A DNA stretch of 64,000 nt, from NCBI RefSeq assembly GCF_040807025.1, contig NC_090947.1, positions 9,238,001 through 9,302,000 of the forward strand, written 5' to 3'. This DNA is from Struthio camelus (lineage: Eukaryota > Chordata > Aves > Struthioniformes > Struthionidae). Positions 46,092 to 57,741 of the stretch are shown in pieces. Each line of letters begins with the position of its first letter. The stretch's first letter is position 1. The translations under genes and the position numbers were made by a program. Below the pieces are notes generated by a model. The model searched no databases, was not told the origin of the DNA, and was given only the letters and a program-made list of their open reading frames with translations.

Positions 46092-46173
46092 CAGGAGCAC
46101 TGATTCGAGGGGTTGGACTAGATGATCTCCAGAGATCCCTTCCAACCTCAATCTTTCTGTGATGCTGTGATAT
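46092..46173 (+). mobile_element. CR1 3' terminal fragment
   Basis: Contains GGGTTGGACTAGATGATCTC and CCCTTCCAACCTCAATC and ends in CTGTGATGCTGTGAT, the typical octamer-like CR1 3' tail. Confidence 0.92.
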
Positions 46174-46228
46174 GTATTGTGTGTGTGTTTAGGGGCAGAG
46201 AATAGAGAGCTTGGAGAATTAAGAAAAA

Positions 46229-46264
46229 GTGGAACTATATTTCAAAGTGGAACTGTATTTCAAA
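46229..46264. repeat. Two-copy 18-base tandem repeat
   Basis: GTGGAACTATATTTCAAA and GTGGAACTGTATTTCAAA occur head to tail about 170 bases before the CPO start codon; one base differs. Confidence 0.93.
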
Positions 46265-46318
46265 GTGTCAAGAGAAGTTAAGATTCAACAAGGGCAGGTT
46301 TCCTTCCATAGTAAGTCT

Positions 46319-46333
46319 GGTTATATATTATAT
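46319..46333 (+). promoter_or_regulatory. Candidate CPO TATA-like element
   Basis: GGTTATATATTATAT lies about 100 bases upstream of the CPO ATG. A TATA-type promoter would be usual for a digestive carboxypeptidase gene, but the region is AT-rich. Confidence 0.35.
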
Positions 46334-46432
46334 TTGCACAAATCAAGTGTTGAGTACAGATCTGATGGATATTTCAATCTATCCTCATCCCTTTTAGTCC
46401 TGCACTGTTGGGATTGGGTTCTCCGCACAAAC

Positions 46433-46512
46433 ATGCAACTTCTTCTTGGAATCATCTTTTCCCTAGGGATCCAAGTTCCTGGAACACTCAGCTTGAAATT
46501 GCAACATGACGG
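46433..46512 (+). CDS. CPO: CPO exon 1 (signal peptide)
   Basis: MQLLLGIIFSLGIQVPGTLS is a signal peptide, followed by LKLQHDG with a split Gly codon. Donor GACGG|GTGAGT is strong; exit phase 2. Confidence 0.8.
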
Positions 46513-49500
46513 GTGAGTGTGAACCAGGTATTGTGAAGAACTGTGCATGCGGTGACATTCCCACACACTGTGTAAAAGAATAATAATAACAATTCTGAAA
46601 CGAAAACCTAGAGAAAGGGTTACTAAGCTGTACGCTTTATAAGATTTGGAAAGAAAACATAATGATGAGAAATGAAGAAGAGTGAATCAATACAAGCCAA
46701 TAAAGACATGACTGCAGTCGTAGGAGACACAGAATGCCCCTCAAATGCACCTAAGGGTGCTCTAATTCCATTAGCGGAAAATCATTTAGCTTAGCCTCTT
46801 TCATAAGGAACTTTTGAAATTAGATCCTCTGGGAATAAAATGCCTTTTCTGAATACATTGAAGGTAAAAATGACTGAACAAAGGTAGATCCATTAATAAA
46901 AGAGGTTGTGTGAAAATAATGGTGTCAAAAGCAGCGCAGACACTGAATCCCGGTTGGAAATCTGTAACAACAACAAAAAGACATAGAGAAGAAATATGGG
47001 CAGGAAGCAAAAAACCCCAGAGGTAAAAATAACTGATAAAGTCTGGGGAATAAAAACTGCAAAACCTAAAAATATGCTAATGAAATTGATCCAGACAATC
47101 TTCAGGCAAAGGTTTTCAGGGAATGAGATTATCATGTTTTTATTTCTGACAAGTGATTTTGAAAAAGCATGAGTTGGCTAGTTTTGCTGTATTCTTCATT
47201 CTCTGTTCTGTTTCTTAAGAAACTGAGTGTTATCAACTTGTGCTGTTTACCTATTTTGTCCCATTCCCCCTCACCTTTACAAGAAATGATATGTCATTCT
47301 GTGCATTTACAGCAGTTAGGATTTGCAGGAGGGGCAGAAATGTAGTGAGAAGGCTGACTATCCACATATAACTTTATAAACGGAATTTTCTAAAATAAAT
47401 AGAAAAGGTAGCCCAGTGCTAAGTGTTTCTAGAGTAACTGTATCCCATGGATTTAGTTTTAAAAAGGGGAGAAAAATGAAGCAACACTTACTGCAATAAG
47501 TTCCTTCCTAGTCTACCTGTCCTACATCTCTCCTGGCAGAGCGCATACGGTTACCACTTCTTCCTCTAAAATATCCAATTTTCCTTGGATAATCTTTAGA
47601 TTTGTATCATGGACTCACTCAGAGCCTGTTGATTTCACTGGATAGAATTCAATGAACCTTTAGTAATGCAGTGTTTATCTTGGTTTCTAATTGCTGTCCA
47701 GAACTGAACCTGACACCTGCATAGGATTTGAAAGCACCCTTAATAGCATGGTAAGTGTGATTTGGAGTTGGCAGCACTTGCACAAAGATGAAGCAACCGG
47801 TAAAGGCCATCAGGACTAACATTTTTATTGTCATTTACTCTGTGCAACAATCTAAATTAAAGATCAGAGGCTATGAGCATCCAAAGAAATGCAGCTTGTG
47901 CTGAGAACAGTCCTTCAATTTGGTAAGAAAGCTTAACTGTAGTATTACAAAATTGTTGTCCTTACATGGTCACATGGGCTGACTTTGCACTTCTGCACTG
48001 AGAATCCTAGCCCATAATCATAAACGAGTGTGTGCTTTCTAATCTTAGTGTACCATTAAAAATGATCTGTCTCCACACTGGCTATTGTAAAAGGTTTATC
48101 AGTAAATAAGAGCTGGCCATCTGGCAGCAATCTGACTGTCTGGCATTTCTTTCATTTGCTGTAATTAAGACATAATGTCAATGAGGATAGAAAGATATTA
48201 CAGGATATTGTTTCCCTTCCTGATAGACAAAGAGCAAAGCAAGCCCAGGCATTTAGAGAGAATAAACTATGAACTGCAGCTGAGATGTTTATTCTCCTAG
48301 CAAGATGTTTATCCTGCATCTATGAGGTTCTATTGCAAAGACATCATGGCTGTTGTACCGAATTGTTAGCAATGCAAATGTAATCATTTTGCCCCATAGA
48401 TAAGGGTGCTATATACTTACAGCATCTCCCGAACCAATAGTACATAGCCCATTTTAACTATTAAGTTCTGTGCTGGTCTATCAGCAAAGGTGGTATGTTA
48501 AAGAGAGGGATGTTAAAAAAAATCCCCTATTTTTCAGCTGATAATGTGAATGAACAGTGAATTCTATTTCCATGTATATTAAGCCGATAATTGTACATTT
48601 GTGTACGGAATCACAAACGGTAGTAGCAGTTGCAGTTCAGATGATGAGAGCGTATTATATTGATGACCATAATGATCCACCAGGCAAGGCTTTTGCAGTA
48701 AGAGTTTCTGTTACAGAATCTTTAAATGTAAAATGTTCTTTGTGTTTGTACATGCCCTGTAATGGTTCCAAAGCCCACTGAAGTCACTGAAGGAGACTGT
48801 GAAGCAGTAGTTACTGGTTACTAACAAATAAAAACGTTTCTCAGGTTCTTCATTTTATCACATCAGTAGTGGACAACTGCCATCTCACCTTTGAGTAATG
48901 TAATGTAGTCATCAAAATCTGCTCCTTATTATGAAACCCTTTCATTGGAAAGGTCACACTTTCTACCAGGCCTGGAAAGGTGATCTTGATGAACACTAAA
49001 AAAAAAATAGAAAAAGAATTGTGAAGGGTTTTTTCCAAAGTAGAAGTTACGGATTTGCTTTTTCTGCATTTCTCACCATTTTAGTTTGTTCTCTGTAAAC
49101 TTGCAATAGTTTTTTTCACATTAAGCCTGCAGAAAATGATAGTTTCATGGTAACTAATTAAAACATATACTCAGACACTGAATCTAGGTGTCTTTTTAAA
49201 AAAATATAAAGTTATCATACACCCCGTACCAGAAATTTTTCTTTACTGCTAAGAGAGTAAGAATATGCAACTTTGCAGGCCGCTGTATTCACTGTTTGTT
49301 GAATAAATTGGTTATTCTCATGGCAAGCAGTTTGCGAGCATCTCACTCTCTTAGCAATGTTTATATACCACGGCTATCTAACTTTTTTGCGTGCTGAAGC
49401 AGATCAACAAAACATGAATCCTATCTGAAATAATTCCTGAACAGAAGGGAGAAAAAAGTGATATCTGATGAAGTAAATAGTTCATTATGTACTACCAATG

Positions 49501-49840
49501 ATCATGTTTTGGCCCCAGTCCTGCAAACACAGAAGCACATACACCAGGGCTCATGCAAGCTGTTGGATTCAGTGAAGCTGGTTTGATGGATAAAGGTCAG
49601 CTACTGGCAAGTAAGCAGAGCTAACCTAAAGTCCTAGCAACAGAAAACCCATATCACTTAGTCCTACATGTAGCTAAAGCATTCCAGGAATTCATCATTC
49701 AGCCATGCTTTTGTTCAAGCAGCACTCAGTTACATGCTCTGTCTTCCTTCCGCATAACAAAGTACCGCCTCTTGACTTATGGAAATCATGGAGACTTTAG
49801 CAGATATTAAACTGATCTTATTTCTCCACTGAATTTCTAG

Positions 49841-49916
49841 GGATCAGGTTTTGCATATTGTGCCAAAAACACTTCAGCAAGTCCAGCACCTTCAGCATCT
49901 TTGCAGCACTTTGCTG
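49841..49916 (+). CDS. CPO: CPO prodomain exon A (fossil or alternative)
   Basis: In phase with exon 1, encodes DQVLHIVPKTLQQVQHLQHL and CSTLL. This resembles the start of CPA/CPB activation peptides (HQVLRI...LEHLQ). Good acceptor TTTCTAG and donor GCTG|GTAAGT. The frame is open. Human CPO, as I recall, has no such exon. Confidence 0.7.
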
Positions 49917-50308
49917 GTAAGTAAGAATAACCATGTGCGCATAAAAACCAGAGAGGTGTCTTGGTCTGCAAAATAGTTTTATATGTAACTTTGGACAGAA
50001 ACAAAGATAAAAGTTAGCTTGGGAAAGCTTTACTTTTTTTTTTTTTCTTAATTTAGGGTTTATAAAGAGAAGTTAGTTTCCTTGCATGGCTCTGTGAAGG
50101 CACTGCTCCCTTTCAGTGGCGCCTGAGTCCATGGAAACACTAAGCCTGTGCTGCATGCTCTATGAACAGATGGCTGGGGAATAGTTAGGGGAAAATTTGA
50201 AGAAACGCTTCTTCCATGTATTGATCTGCAGCTACTCTATCTTGAATATATTTTTTCATTCTGTAAACAGAGCTTGATTTTTGCATTTCTTTCTTCTCCT
50301 CTGCCCAG

Positions 50309-50446
50309 CTGGATCTGTGGAAGCCCCTGCTGCCTGAAGACATCTGGACTGGAGAAGACCTGCATATGAGGGTCCCAGCCCCTCTGGTGCAGGAGGTGAA
50401 AGACAGCTTAGATCAGCATCTGATCTCCTATGAACACGACCTCTAA
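50309..50446 (+). pseudogene. CPO: CPO prodomain exon B with lost donor and in-frame stop
   Basis: Starts LDLWKP in phase with exon A and contains MRVPAPLVQEVKDSLDQHL and ISYE, the classic second half of a carboxypeptidase prodomain. The junction to the next exon (VLIHDVQ) requires a donor after TATGA at 50433. The sequence there is ACACGA, not GT. Reading on reaches TAA at 50444-50446. Confidence 0.7.
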
Positions 50447-52915
50447 TTTCCTGATACGAAAGTCTGTCTCTAACAATCTTCCTTGCTATCACAAAAGGGC
50501 TATAAGCCCTTTCTAATGAGCAATCTGCAAATACTAGCGATAGGACTCAACCTTTGTTCCCAAGTGGCTCCAACTCCACTTGGCCCAGTGCACAGGAGCT
50601 GTGTCCAACTCTGAGTTTCAAAGGCACATTCCCCTATGCCCTGTTTATTCACCTTCCAGCGAGCCTGGGCTGTGAATGTGGAGCTGGGATGTCTGATCTA
50701 TCTTTTTTTCCTGCAGCTGCCTCCTCAGTTGCAAAGGATGGCTCTGAGACATATGACTCAATTCTCTAGTCAAGCCAGGACACCAAGCTTGATACATCCA
50801 CCTCTTAAAGGAGCATGCTTTGCTCTTGGAAAGTAGGAATACTTGCACAAAGTGTCCTCCCTATTTTGGAGAACCTGAAGGTTTGGTCGATGTCACTGAA
50901 AAGCAGCAGAGCCTCTGTTGCTCTCCTTCTCCCTCCCTGTCTTTTGTTGCTACCTCTGGTTTGGAAAAGAGCCCTTTCAAAGTGAATTTCCAGACAGTTT
51001 CTTCAAAACTGCAGTTTCCCTAATGTCCTCAACCCCGCTGCTGTGGTCAAGCTGGTAAGAATTTCCTGCTGCCATCGAGCCAAAGAGAGACAGCCCAGTC
51101 TGACACAGAGGGGCTAGTAGGAGGCCCCCACTGTGCAGGCCACTTGCTGCAGAAAGCTTCGCAATGCTTTTGCATGCCTATCCAGTCCACATCTTGGCCA
51201 CTCACCATGTATCTGCTTCCAACCAGAAGATCTAATTCACTGTGGAAGTTTCAGATACAAAGAGTGTTCATAAAGCCAAACTAAATAACTGGGCAAAGAT
51301 CTATTTCTCACAAGTCAGACTCCCATGCAGAACTGACTTATAAACCATTCTGTAGTCATCCAGTGCTAATGAGAATGGCCTATGGACATACAGTGACATT
51401 TACTAATCAAAGATAAGCTAAAGCAGGATTGGGCCACTTTGAAGCTGTTTAGAATTAAAGCTGATCTTGACATCCTGCCTGACAAATTCTTTTTAGTGAA
51501 CGTGATGCCCTGACAACTAGAAATGCGGAGAGATGAGGCGGAAGCCAGTACGAACGATCTAGCATCGGGTTTAGATATTCAGGACTTAGACCGCATTCCA
51601 CAAGATATTTAGTCTCTTATTTATATCGAGGCTTTTCATGTTCTAATGGTTTCAATTGATTCTAGTGGAAATTTTAAGTCTACATTGAAATTAGAAGCTT
51701 GGGATTTTTTCTTGGACTGGTACCAGAACTGTGTCCACATTGTGTAGGAGCTGCAAAAGAGAGGTGGCTTATTTCAAAGTGAAGCTGAAATTTTGGCTTT
51801 GTACCGCAGGAAGGTGGAAGAGAGGAGGAAAGCAATGTTATAGTTAAATTTTTTTAACAGATTCAAAGCAGGAGTCATCTTTTAGAAGGTAGTTGACATG
51901 CAAGGAAGGTAAAATGACAGTTAGGTGTGTAATGACAGAGACATAAATGACAAATTATAATCAGGACATCAATATTCCGGCTGTGTCAAACTCTACGATT
52001 TCAGTTCTCCAGAGCTCTGATAAGGCTTTTTGCGTGTGCGGTTTGAGTTCATGGGAATTTGCACTGCCTAAATTTTAGTTTGAAGCTCAGATTTGAATAA
52101 ACATCAAAGCTCAAAGTGAAACTCAGCTGTAACCACTCTTAAAAGTTATACGCGCAGCTTCCAGAAATGCCAATCAGTGCTAGTGTCAGCAGAACAGCCT
52201 ATTAGCACTTACAGTGTTCAAAACCAACAATGTTTAAGCTGCCTTTGCAGTTGTCTTATCGCATGTAATTACAATGAGCACAGATTTATAACAGTGTTAC
52301 AAGGGGCTGTGTCCAGTAAGAAAGCACAGCGCACGATCCAAAGTCCTCTGGAGCCAAGGCAAATGTTTTACTGACTCCCTTGATCATGGAATTAGGCCCA
52401 TACTATGCCTTTTGAGTTAATTTGTAGCTAAAAATCAAGAAGAGTTTTTTTTAAAGAAAATAGCTTTTTGGTTCTGATTTTTTTTGCAAATTGCAATACA
52501 TACCTTTGTGAAGTCTTTGCAAATTGAAAATTTCTTCATGAAATATAATGAAACAATAATCTTAAAATTTTCATTTTTCCCCCCCTTCCTCTAAAAGGTG
52601 GAATTTTAGAGTTTTGCCCAGCAGTAGAATTGGTGAAGGACACAAAAATCTTGATTTTTTGGGGGTTGAAAATTGTTACTTAAAAAAAAAAAAGTGATTA
52701 AATTGTTACTTTAATTGTTATTAAAATCCAATTAACAACTCAGTATTGTGAAAGTATGTTGATGAATTTGCTGTGTCTAGTAGATGGACAAGCAAGATAC
52801 GTGGGGCAGGCCACAACAGAAGGGGATAAATCCTTTGATTTACTGATGTAAGCAGTGTATCCACCATAATAGCTGGGTGTTTTCTTTTCTATCTCCCCTC
52901 TTCCCCTCTCCTCAG

Positions 52916-53030
52916 AGTCCTTATACATGATGTGCAGGCACTTGTGGATCAGAGCGTGCCAAGGGAGGGGAGCAGCCACAAGCAGGTGCCAGAAGGCTAC
53001 ATCTATACCCACTATCATCCAATGGAAGAG
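52916..53030 (+). CDS. CPO: CPO exon with prodomain end and start of mature enzyme
   Basis: Encodes VLIHDVQALVDQSV, a linker and GYIYTHYHPMEE (human YSYNIYHPMGE). It needs a phase-2 partner, which either prodomain exon B or exon 1 could provide. Acceptor CTCTCCTCAG, donor GAAGAG|GTAAAG. Confidence 0.85.
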
Positions 53031-54081
53031 GTAAAGAGGAACCCACGCGTGTTCACTTTCTCTGTTGCTGCTATTTTATAAACACCATAGGAAGCCACTG
53101 CGTTTTTGCAGAAAGCTCTGCTGAAGTCAGTGGAGCTCCTTCTACCTTCAAGGGTTTTTTCTGAAGGACTGGTCCTTACTCTTTACCAGAATCTTGGCCC
53201 AGTTGAATTGACTGTGAATTTGCCATTGATTTTGATCAAACCTCATTTTCCTCCCTGATGAAAACCTAAATGCTCTGTGTGAAGTAGCCATATTATTTTG
53301 CAAGCAATATTCTGAATTTCAGTTGATTGGTTTGCTACTTTTCTACCTTATCATGCTTTCATCATTATCTTATCTTTAGTATTATTTTTCATTCAAGCCC
53401 CAGTATTTTTGATGCCGAGCTGATTATGAAGTACAATGACCATTGCTGTCTCTGGCATCCCAGGGAGGAAGCAGAGATGAGCACTGGTAGACCAGGAGGA
53501 GGAAGTAATTTAAGGACAATTTTTGACACTTTCAAAGAGAATAATGTGGATGGGGAGTGAGGACTTCTTGGTGCCGTGTTTCACAGACCAGCGGGTAAGC
53601 CTGGAAAAAGGCTCAGCACTGGATTCTTTCTTCTAGCCACGTGATAACGAGGGAGAGAGGTGTCAATCCTCATATATTTTGTGTACGACTGCTGATGAAC
53701 TCCAATGTGGAAAATCAATACTGACATGGAAGAGACTGTAACACTGTTTTGTGGATTTGATGGTGTGGTCCCAGGGCTGGTGAAATCAACAGAAAAATTC
53801 CCAATGGGATGGGCATATTAAATGAGATCCAGAATAGAGACTCAGTGCTGTATTGCAGTGATGTTATCTTTTAGCATCCAGTGCTGTAAGAGATGATCAT
53901 TTGTTTGCTCAAAGGCAAGTGAAAGGCCCTCCATCAATGTTAAGTGATACCACAGATTGATAGACGCTCTCAGAAAAATATTGCTTGTCTACACAACAGA
54001 AAACACTTTCATCTGGAAACGGAGGTGGGAAAGAGAGGGAAACTGCCCCTTAGCACCAAGAATTTTCTGTGACTATTTCAG

Positions 54082-54183
54082 ATTTATCAATGGATGACTC
54101 AAGTAAAGGAGAGCAACAGTGAGCTGGTGACTCAGCGCTACCTGGGAAGGACGAGAGAGAATCGAGCTATCTATTATCTGCAG
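54082..54183 (+). CDS. CPO: CPO exon IYQWM...YYLQ
   Basis: Thirty-four codons, phase 0 at both ends: IYQWMTQVKESNSELV, then RYLGRTRENRAIYYLQ. Same length class as the human exon. Confidence 0.9.
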
Positions 54184-54948
54184 GTAAGAGAAGAACTTTA
54201 CTAAAATAAATAAAGGGTATCTTTACCAAATAGCACATGAGGGAAGACAGGATTCAGATTTTTCCTAAGACAGTGCCCATCCCAAGTCACCGAAATAACA
54301 GGAGATGGGTCTACTCCTCTACAGTGCTGTTAGATTTGCCACCTTTCACATACACTATCACCATATTCATGCCATTGCTCTTTTGTGGTGAAAACCACAA
54401 ATTTGATTTAAATGCAATTTCAAAATACAAATCAAGCTAAAACTAGTTTGGTGACAGCTGTGTGTGAGGGGTTTGGTTTTGTTTTGTTGTTATTATTCTT
54501 CACAGTAGACAACTTTTCTAGTATGACTATTCCACAACATTTTTTATTGGAAGCCCTGGTAAAAACAAGAGTCTTAATCATTAAGTTAGTTATTGTTTAA
54601 TCTGTTCCTATCACCGAGAAAAATTAGATTCCTTGCCTTTTCGTGCTTCCCCTTCTAAAAAAAGAATCTCAAAATAAGAACAGTCAGTCCTCTGAATGAC
54701 TAATATAAATGAGGAAGAAACCGTTTTATTGACACTCTTGTTCAACAGAGACTTTAAGATTCTTGCCCTGAGATACTACAGAGATTGGGTTATTAGGAAG
54801 GAAAGCCTGTCATAACGAAGTCTGTAATAATAATTATCTCAGATGGCTCAGCAGTATATCAAGGAACATCTTTTTCTTCCTGTAATAGGCTGAGCTATTT
54901 TATTGTAACATAACAGTTTTCCATACCATCATTTCTGCAGTCTCTCAG

Positions 54949-55053
54949 ATCAGTCAACCACCAAATACAACCAAAAAGATCATTTGGATGAACTGTGGGA
55001 TTCATGCCAGAGAATGGATCTCTCCAGCCTTCTGCCAGTGGTTTGTGAAAGAA
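54949..55053 (+). CDS. CPO: CPO exon with zinc-binding HXXE
   Basis: Encodes [16 protein letters not shown], then [16 protein letters not shown] and VKE. His and Glu of HARE are the first two zinc ligands. A second AG lies eight bases upstream of the used acceptor. Confidence 0.92.
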
Positions 55054-55685
55054 GTGAGTCTTCACTTATCCAGTTAAATAATAAAAAACACAGATCACTT
55101 TCGGTAGTTCAGTTCTCTTCTGTACCTTGGTACCAAGTATTATGCTTTTTCTGTAAAAACGTGACTTTCAAAATTAATACATAGCACAGATAATTGTGGA
55201 GACATAAGATCAAACCACAATTTGAGATGAGATACATGATGATATTTGCTAGCACGTTGTGTCCTCCATCTGAACAGACTCTAAGGCCACAGAACTTGAT
55301 GGCAATCTCTCCATTTGCCACAGTGGCTTTTGGATCAAGCTTCTCTGCATTAAAAGCCACAGTCCTCCCTGGGAGAAAAGGACCCTAAAATACAGTATAG
55401 CAATGTTCCTCCTGCACTGAAAGTTTCTGGCCTACAGTGCCTATGGTAACCATGAAGCTTTCATCCCTGCAAGATTGTACTAATATGAAGTGCACTACAA
55501 TTGGATATATTGTCACTTTGTAAACAGTGGAAGGCAGATATCTCAATGTACCTGGGATCAGGCACATCTTGGATACCACAGTAATATTGAGGAGTGAGTG
55601 ATTTTTTGATGACAGTTCTAAACTGGTTCTTGCCAGTGATTACCACTAGATTCTCTGTTCAGTCCTTCGCCTTTTTTCTTTTCAG

Positions 55686-55796
55686 ATTCTACAAAATTAC
55701 AAAACTCACCCAAAGATAAGCAGATTTCTTCAGAATCTGGACCTGTACATCTTGCCAGTCCTCAGTGTTGATGGTTATATCTATTCCTGGGAAAAA
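55686..55796 (+). CDS. CPO: CPO exon ILQNYK...SWEK
   Basis: Thirty-seven codons in phase 0, the same number as human: ILQNYKTHPKISRFLQNL and VLSVDGYIYSWEK. Donor GAAAAA|GTAAGT. Confidence 0.92.
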
Positions 55797-56854
55797 GTAA
55801 GTAGTGAAAATCCAGGGACTGGACTGAAGGCTGAATGTGCACAGCATGTTTCTGTTAATTTTGGGTATAGTCACAGTAATTACAGTTAAACAGAAAACAG
55901 TGGCCGAATCATTACTCACACAAACTCTCTCATGGTGGGGGGGTTTTGTTTCTTCTGGTAAATCAGCAGTCATTTGAGATGACAGAGCTAAAAACTCCTA
56001 GCAAATGCCACGAGCCTTGGGAAGAAATAAGGACAAAGCTACAGGATCCACCGCTTTTGGTACTGGATGACAGAGTTAAGCATACCTTGAGGAGTCAGCT
56101 GTGCTTCACAAGGGCTCTGAGTTAGCTGACGGGACCCACCTTTAGGAGGAGGGGTAGGAGGAGAGTTGGTCGATTACTGGACTATCTGGCTTTGAAATAA
56201 GTGTGCCCTCCCAGATAATCTTCCTTTCTGATATGAAGGATAATGCCAAGTGTCAGTCTTCAGCAGTTCCCATTAGGGTTCTGCACTCCTGAGCCTAGCA
56301 GACACATGTTTTAATGCAGGACCTTAGCGTGGCCCAACAAACTGGGCCTCCTGCCATGTGGATCCCAGCTCGCTACCCAGCAGGTTTGCAGCACGCCACG
56401 CACTGCAATTCAGCCAAGACGCTCGCACAGGCAGTGCAGTGAGTTCTAGTACAGCAGGAAACCAAGGAGCAGGGGCAAGATTAGCTGACAAAAAAGCATT
56501 CATCTCAAATCTGAAACGAACATGTGTTTGACTATAATCTCTCCTGGACACAGAGGGTATCTCTCACAGTGCCAAGACTTTCCCAGGAGTGCAACGCTGC
56601 ATGGAAACAGTAGAGTACTAAGGAAATAGGATGTTTTTTTCTGAAGCTCAGGAGGCCCGTTTCAAGGTGTGTGCAGGCTTGTGGAAGATATCAGCCTGGC
56701 TGTAGCAGATAATGAGGTGTTCTGTCACTAAGCTTTGTCCCCCTTGCACTCAGAGTCCCCTACAATGCAAGAGCTATTCAGAATGCAGAGGACTGAAACA
56801 GAGGAACCTTTACACATTGATTGTTGTTATGTAACTGAAGGTATTTCTGTTTAG

Positions 56855-56946
56855 GAACGTTTGTGGGAGGAAAAACCGTTCTCCATATATGAATGGCACC
56901 AGCTATGGAACAGATCTGAACCGGAACTTCAATTCCTCCTGGGGCA
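56855..56946 (+). pseudogene. CPO: CPO exon with first 1-base frameshift
   Basis: Reads ERLW in the incoming frame, then RKNRSP...GTDLNRNFNSSWG only after skipping one G of the GGG at 56865-56867. The length is 92 bases where phases require 91, the human-equivalent length. The shift falls right before the substrate-binding Arg of WRK. Confidence 0.85.
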
Positions 56947-57537
56947 GTAAGTTCCGAGTACTTCAGATCTGCTACATAAATACAAACCAAGAACAACAAC
57001 TAGTCTTTGCAATAAAATGATCATGATCTCCTTTAAGAAAGGAATACTCATTTTGGTGTCATCAAGACTTATGTAAAAATAAAAACTTGGTTTGTAGAAA
57101 TTTTAAGTCACTGGCTTTCAGCTAGCATTTATTTTTGTGAACAGAAGACTGCTGCTTGTGTAAGCATCCCTCTAAGTCACTGCAGAAGCAAGCATCAGCT
57201 ATATGGCAGCAATGTTAAGAGCTGGTCACTTAACAGCCAGTATTTGTGTTTGCTGTGAATTTCAAGGAGTCTCCAGAAGTTCCCGGGCAGGTGGTGCACT
57301 GTGGTGGCGACAGAGTGCTTTTGTTGCAGCCAGCTTGAAAACGTGTTAAATATTTCAATCTTGTAGCAAATTTTAGTTGCTACCAACAGTGAAAAGCGTT
57401 AAAGTCCCTCTGAGCTGACTAGTCTCCCTGCCCACGTACATACATGCCCTAACGCTCTAAGGTAAACTTCCCCGTTCCCCCTGAATTGGGGTTTATGTAT
57501 TTCTCTCCTTTCATTCACGTTTTGTATTCCTCTCCAG

Positions 57538-57741
57538 GTATTGGTGTTTCTTATAATTGCAGCAGTGACATCTTCTGCGGATCTGGACCAGAATCGGAGC
57601 CTGAGACAAGAGCTGTGGCTCAGTTTATCGAGAGGAAGGAGGAGGACATTTTGTGCTATTTAACAATTCACTCCTATGGACAGTACATCCTCACACCATA
57701 TGGGTCCAACGACCAAACCTCCAAGTAACAACAAAGAACTG
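57538..57741 (+). pseudogene. CPO: CPO exon with second 1-base frameshift
   Basis: Encodes IGVSYNCSSDIFCGSGPE, then DDILC-like EEDILCYLTIHSYGQYIL with the third zinc ligand His, then YGSNDQTSK. One surplus base within 57723-57728 creates TAA at 57726-57728; NNKEL follows in the shifted frame up to donor CTG|GTGGGG. Sixty-seven residues plus one base match the human 67-residue exon. Confidence 0.8.
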
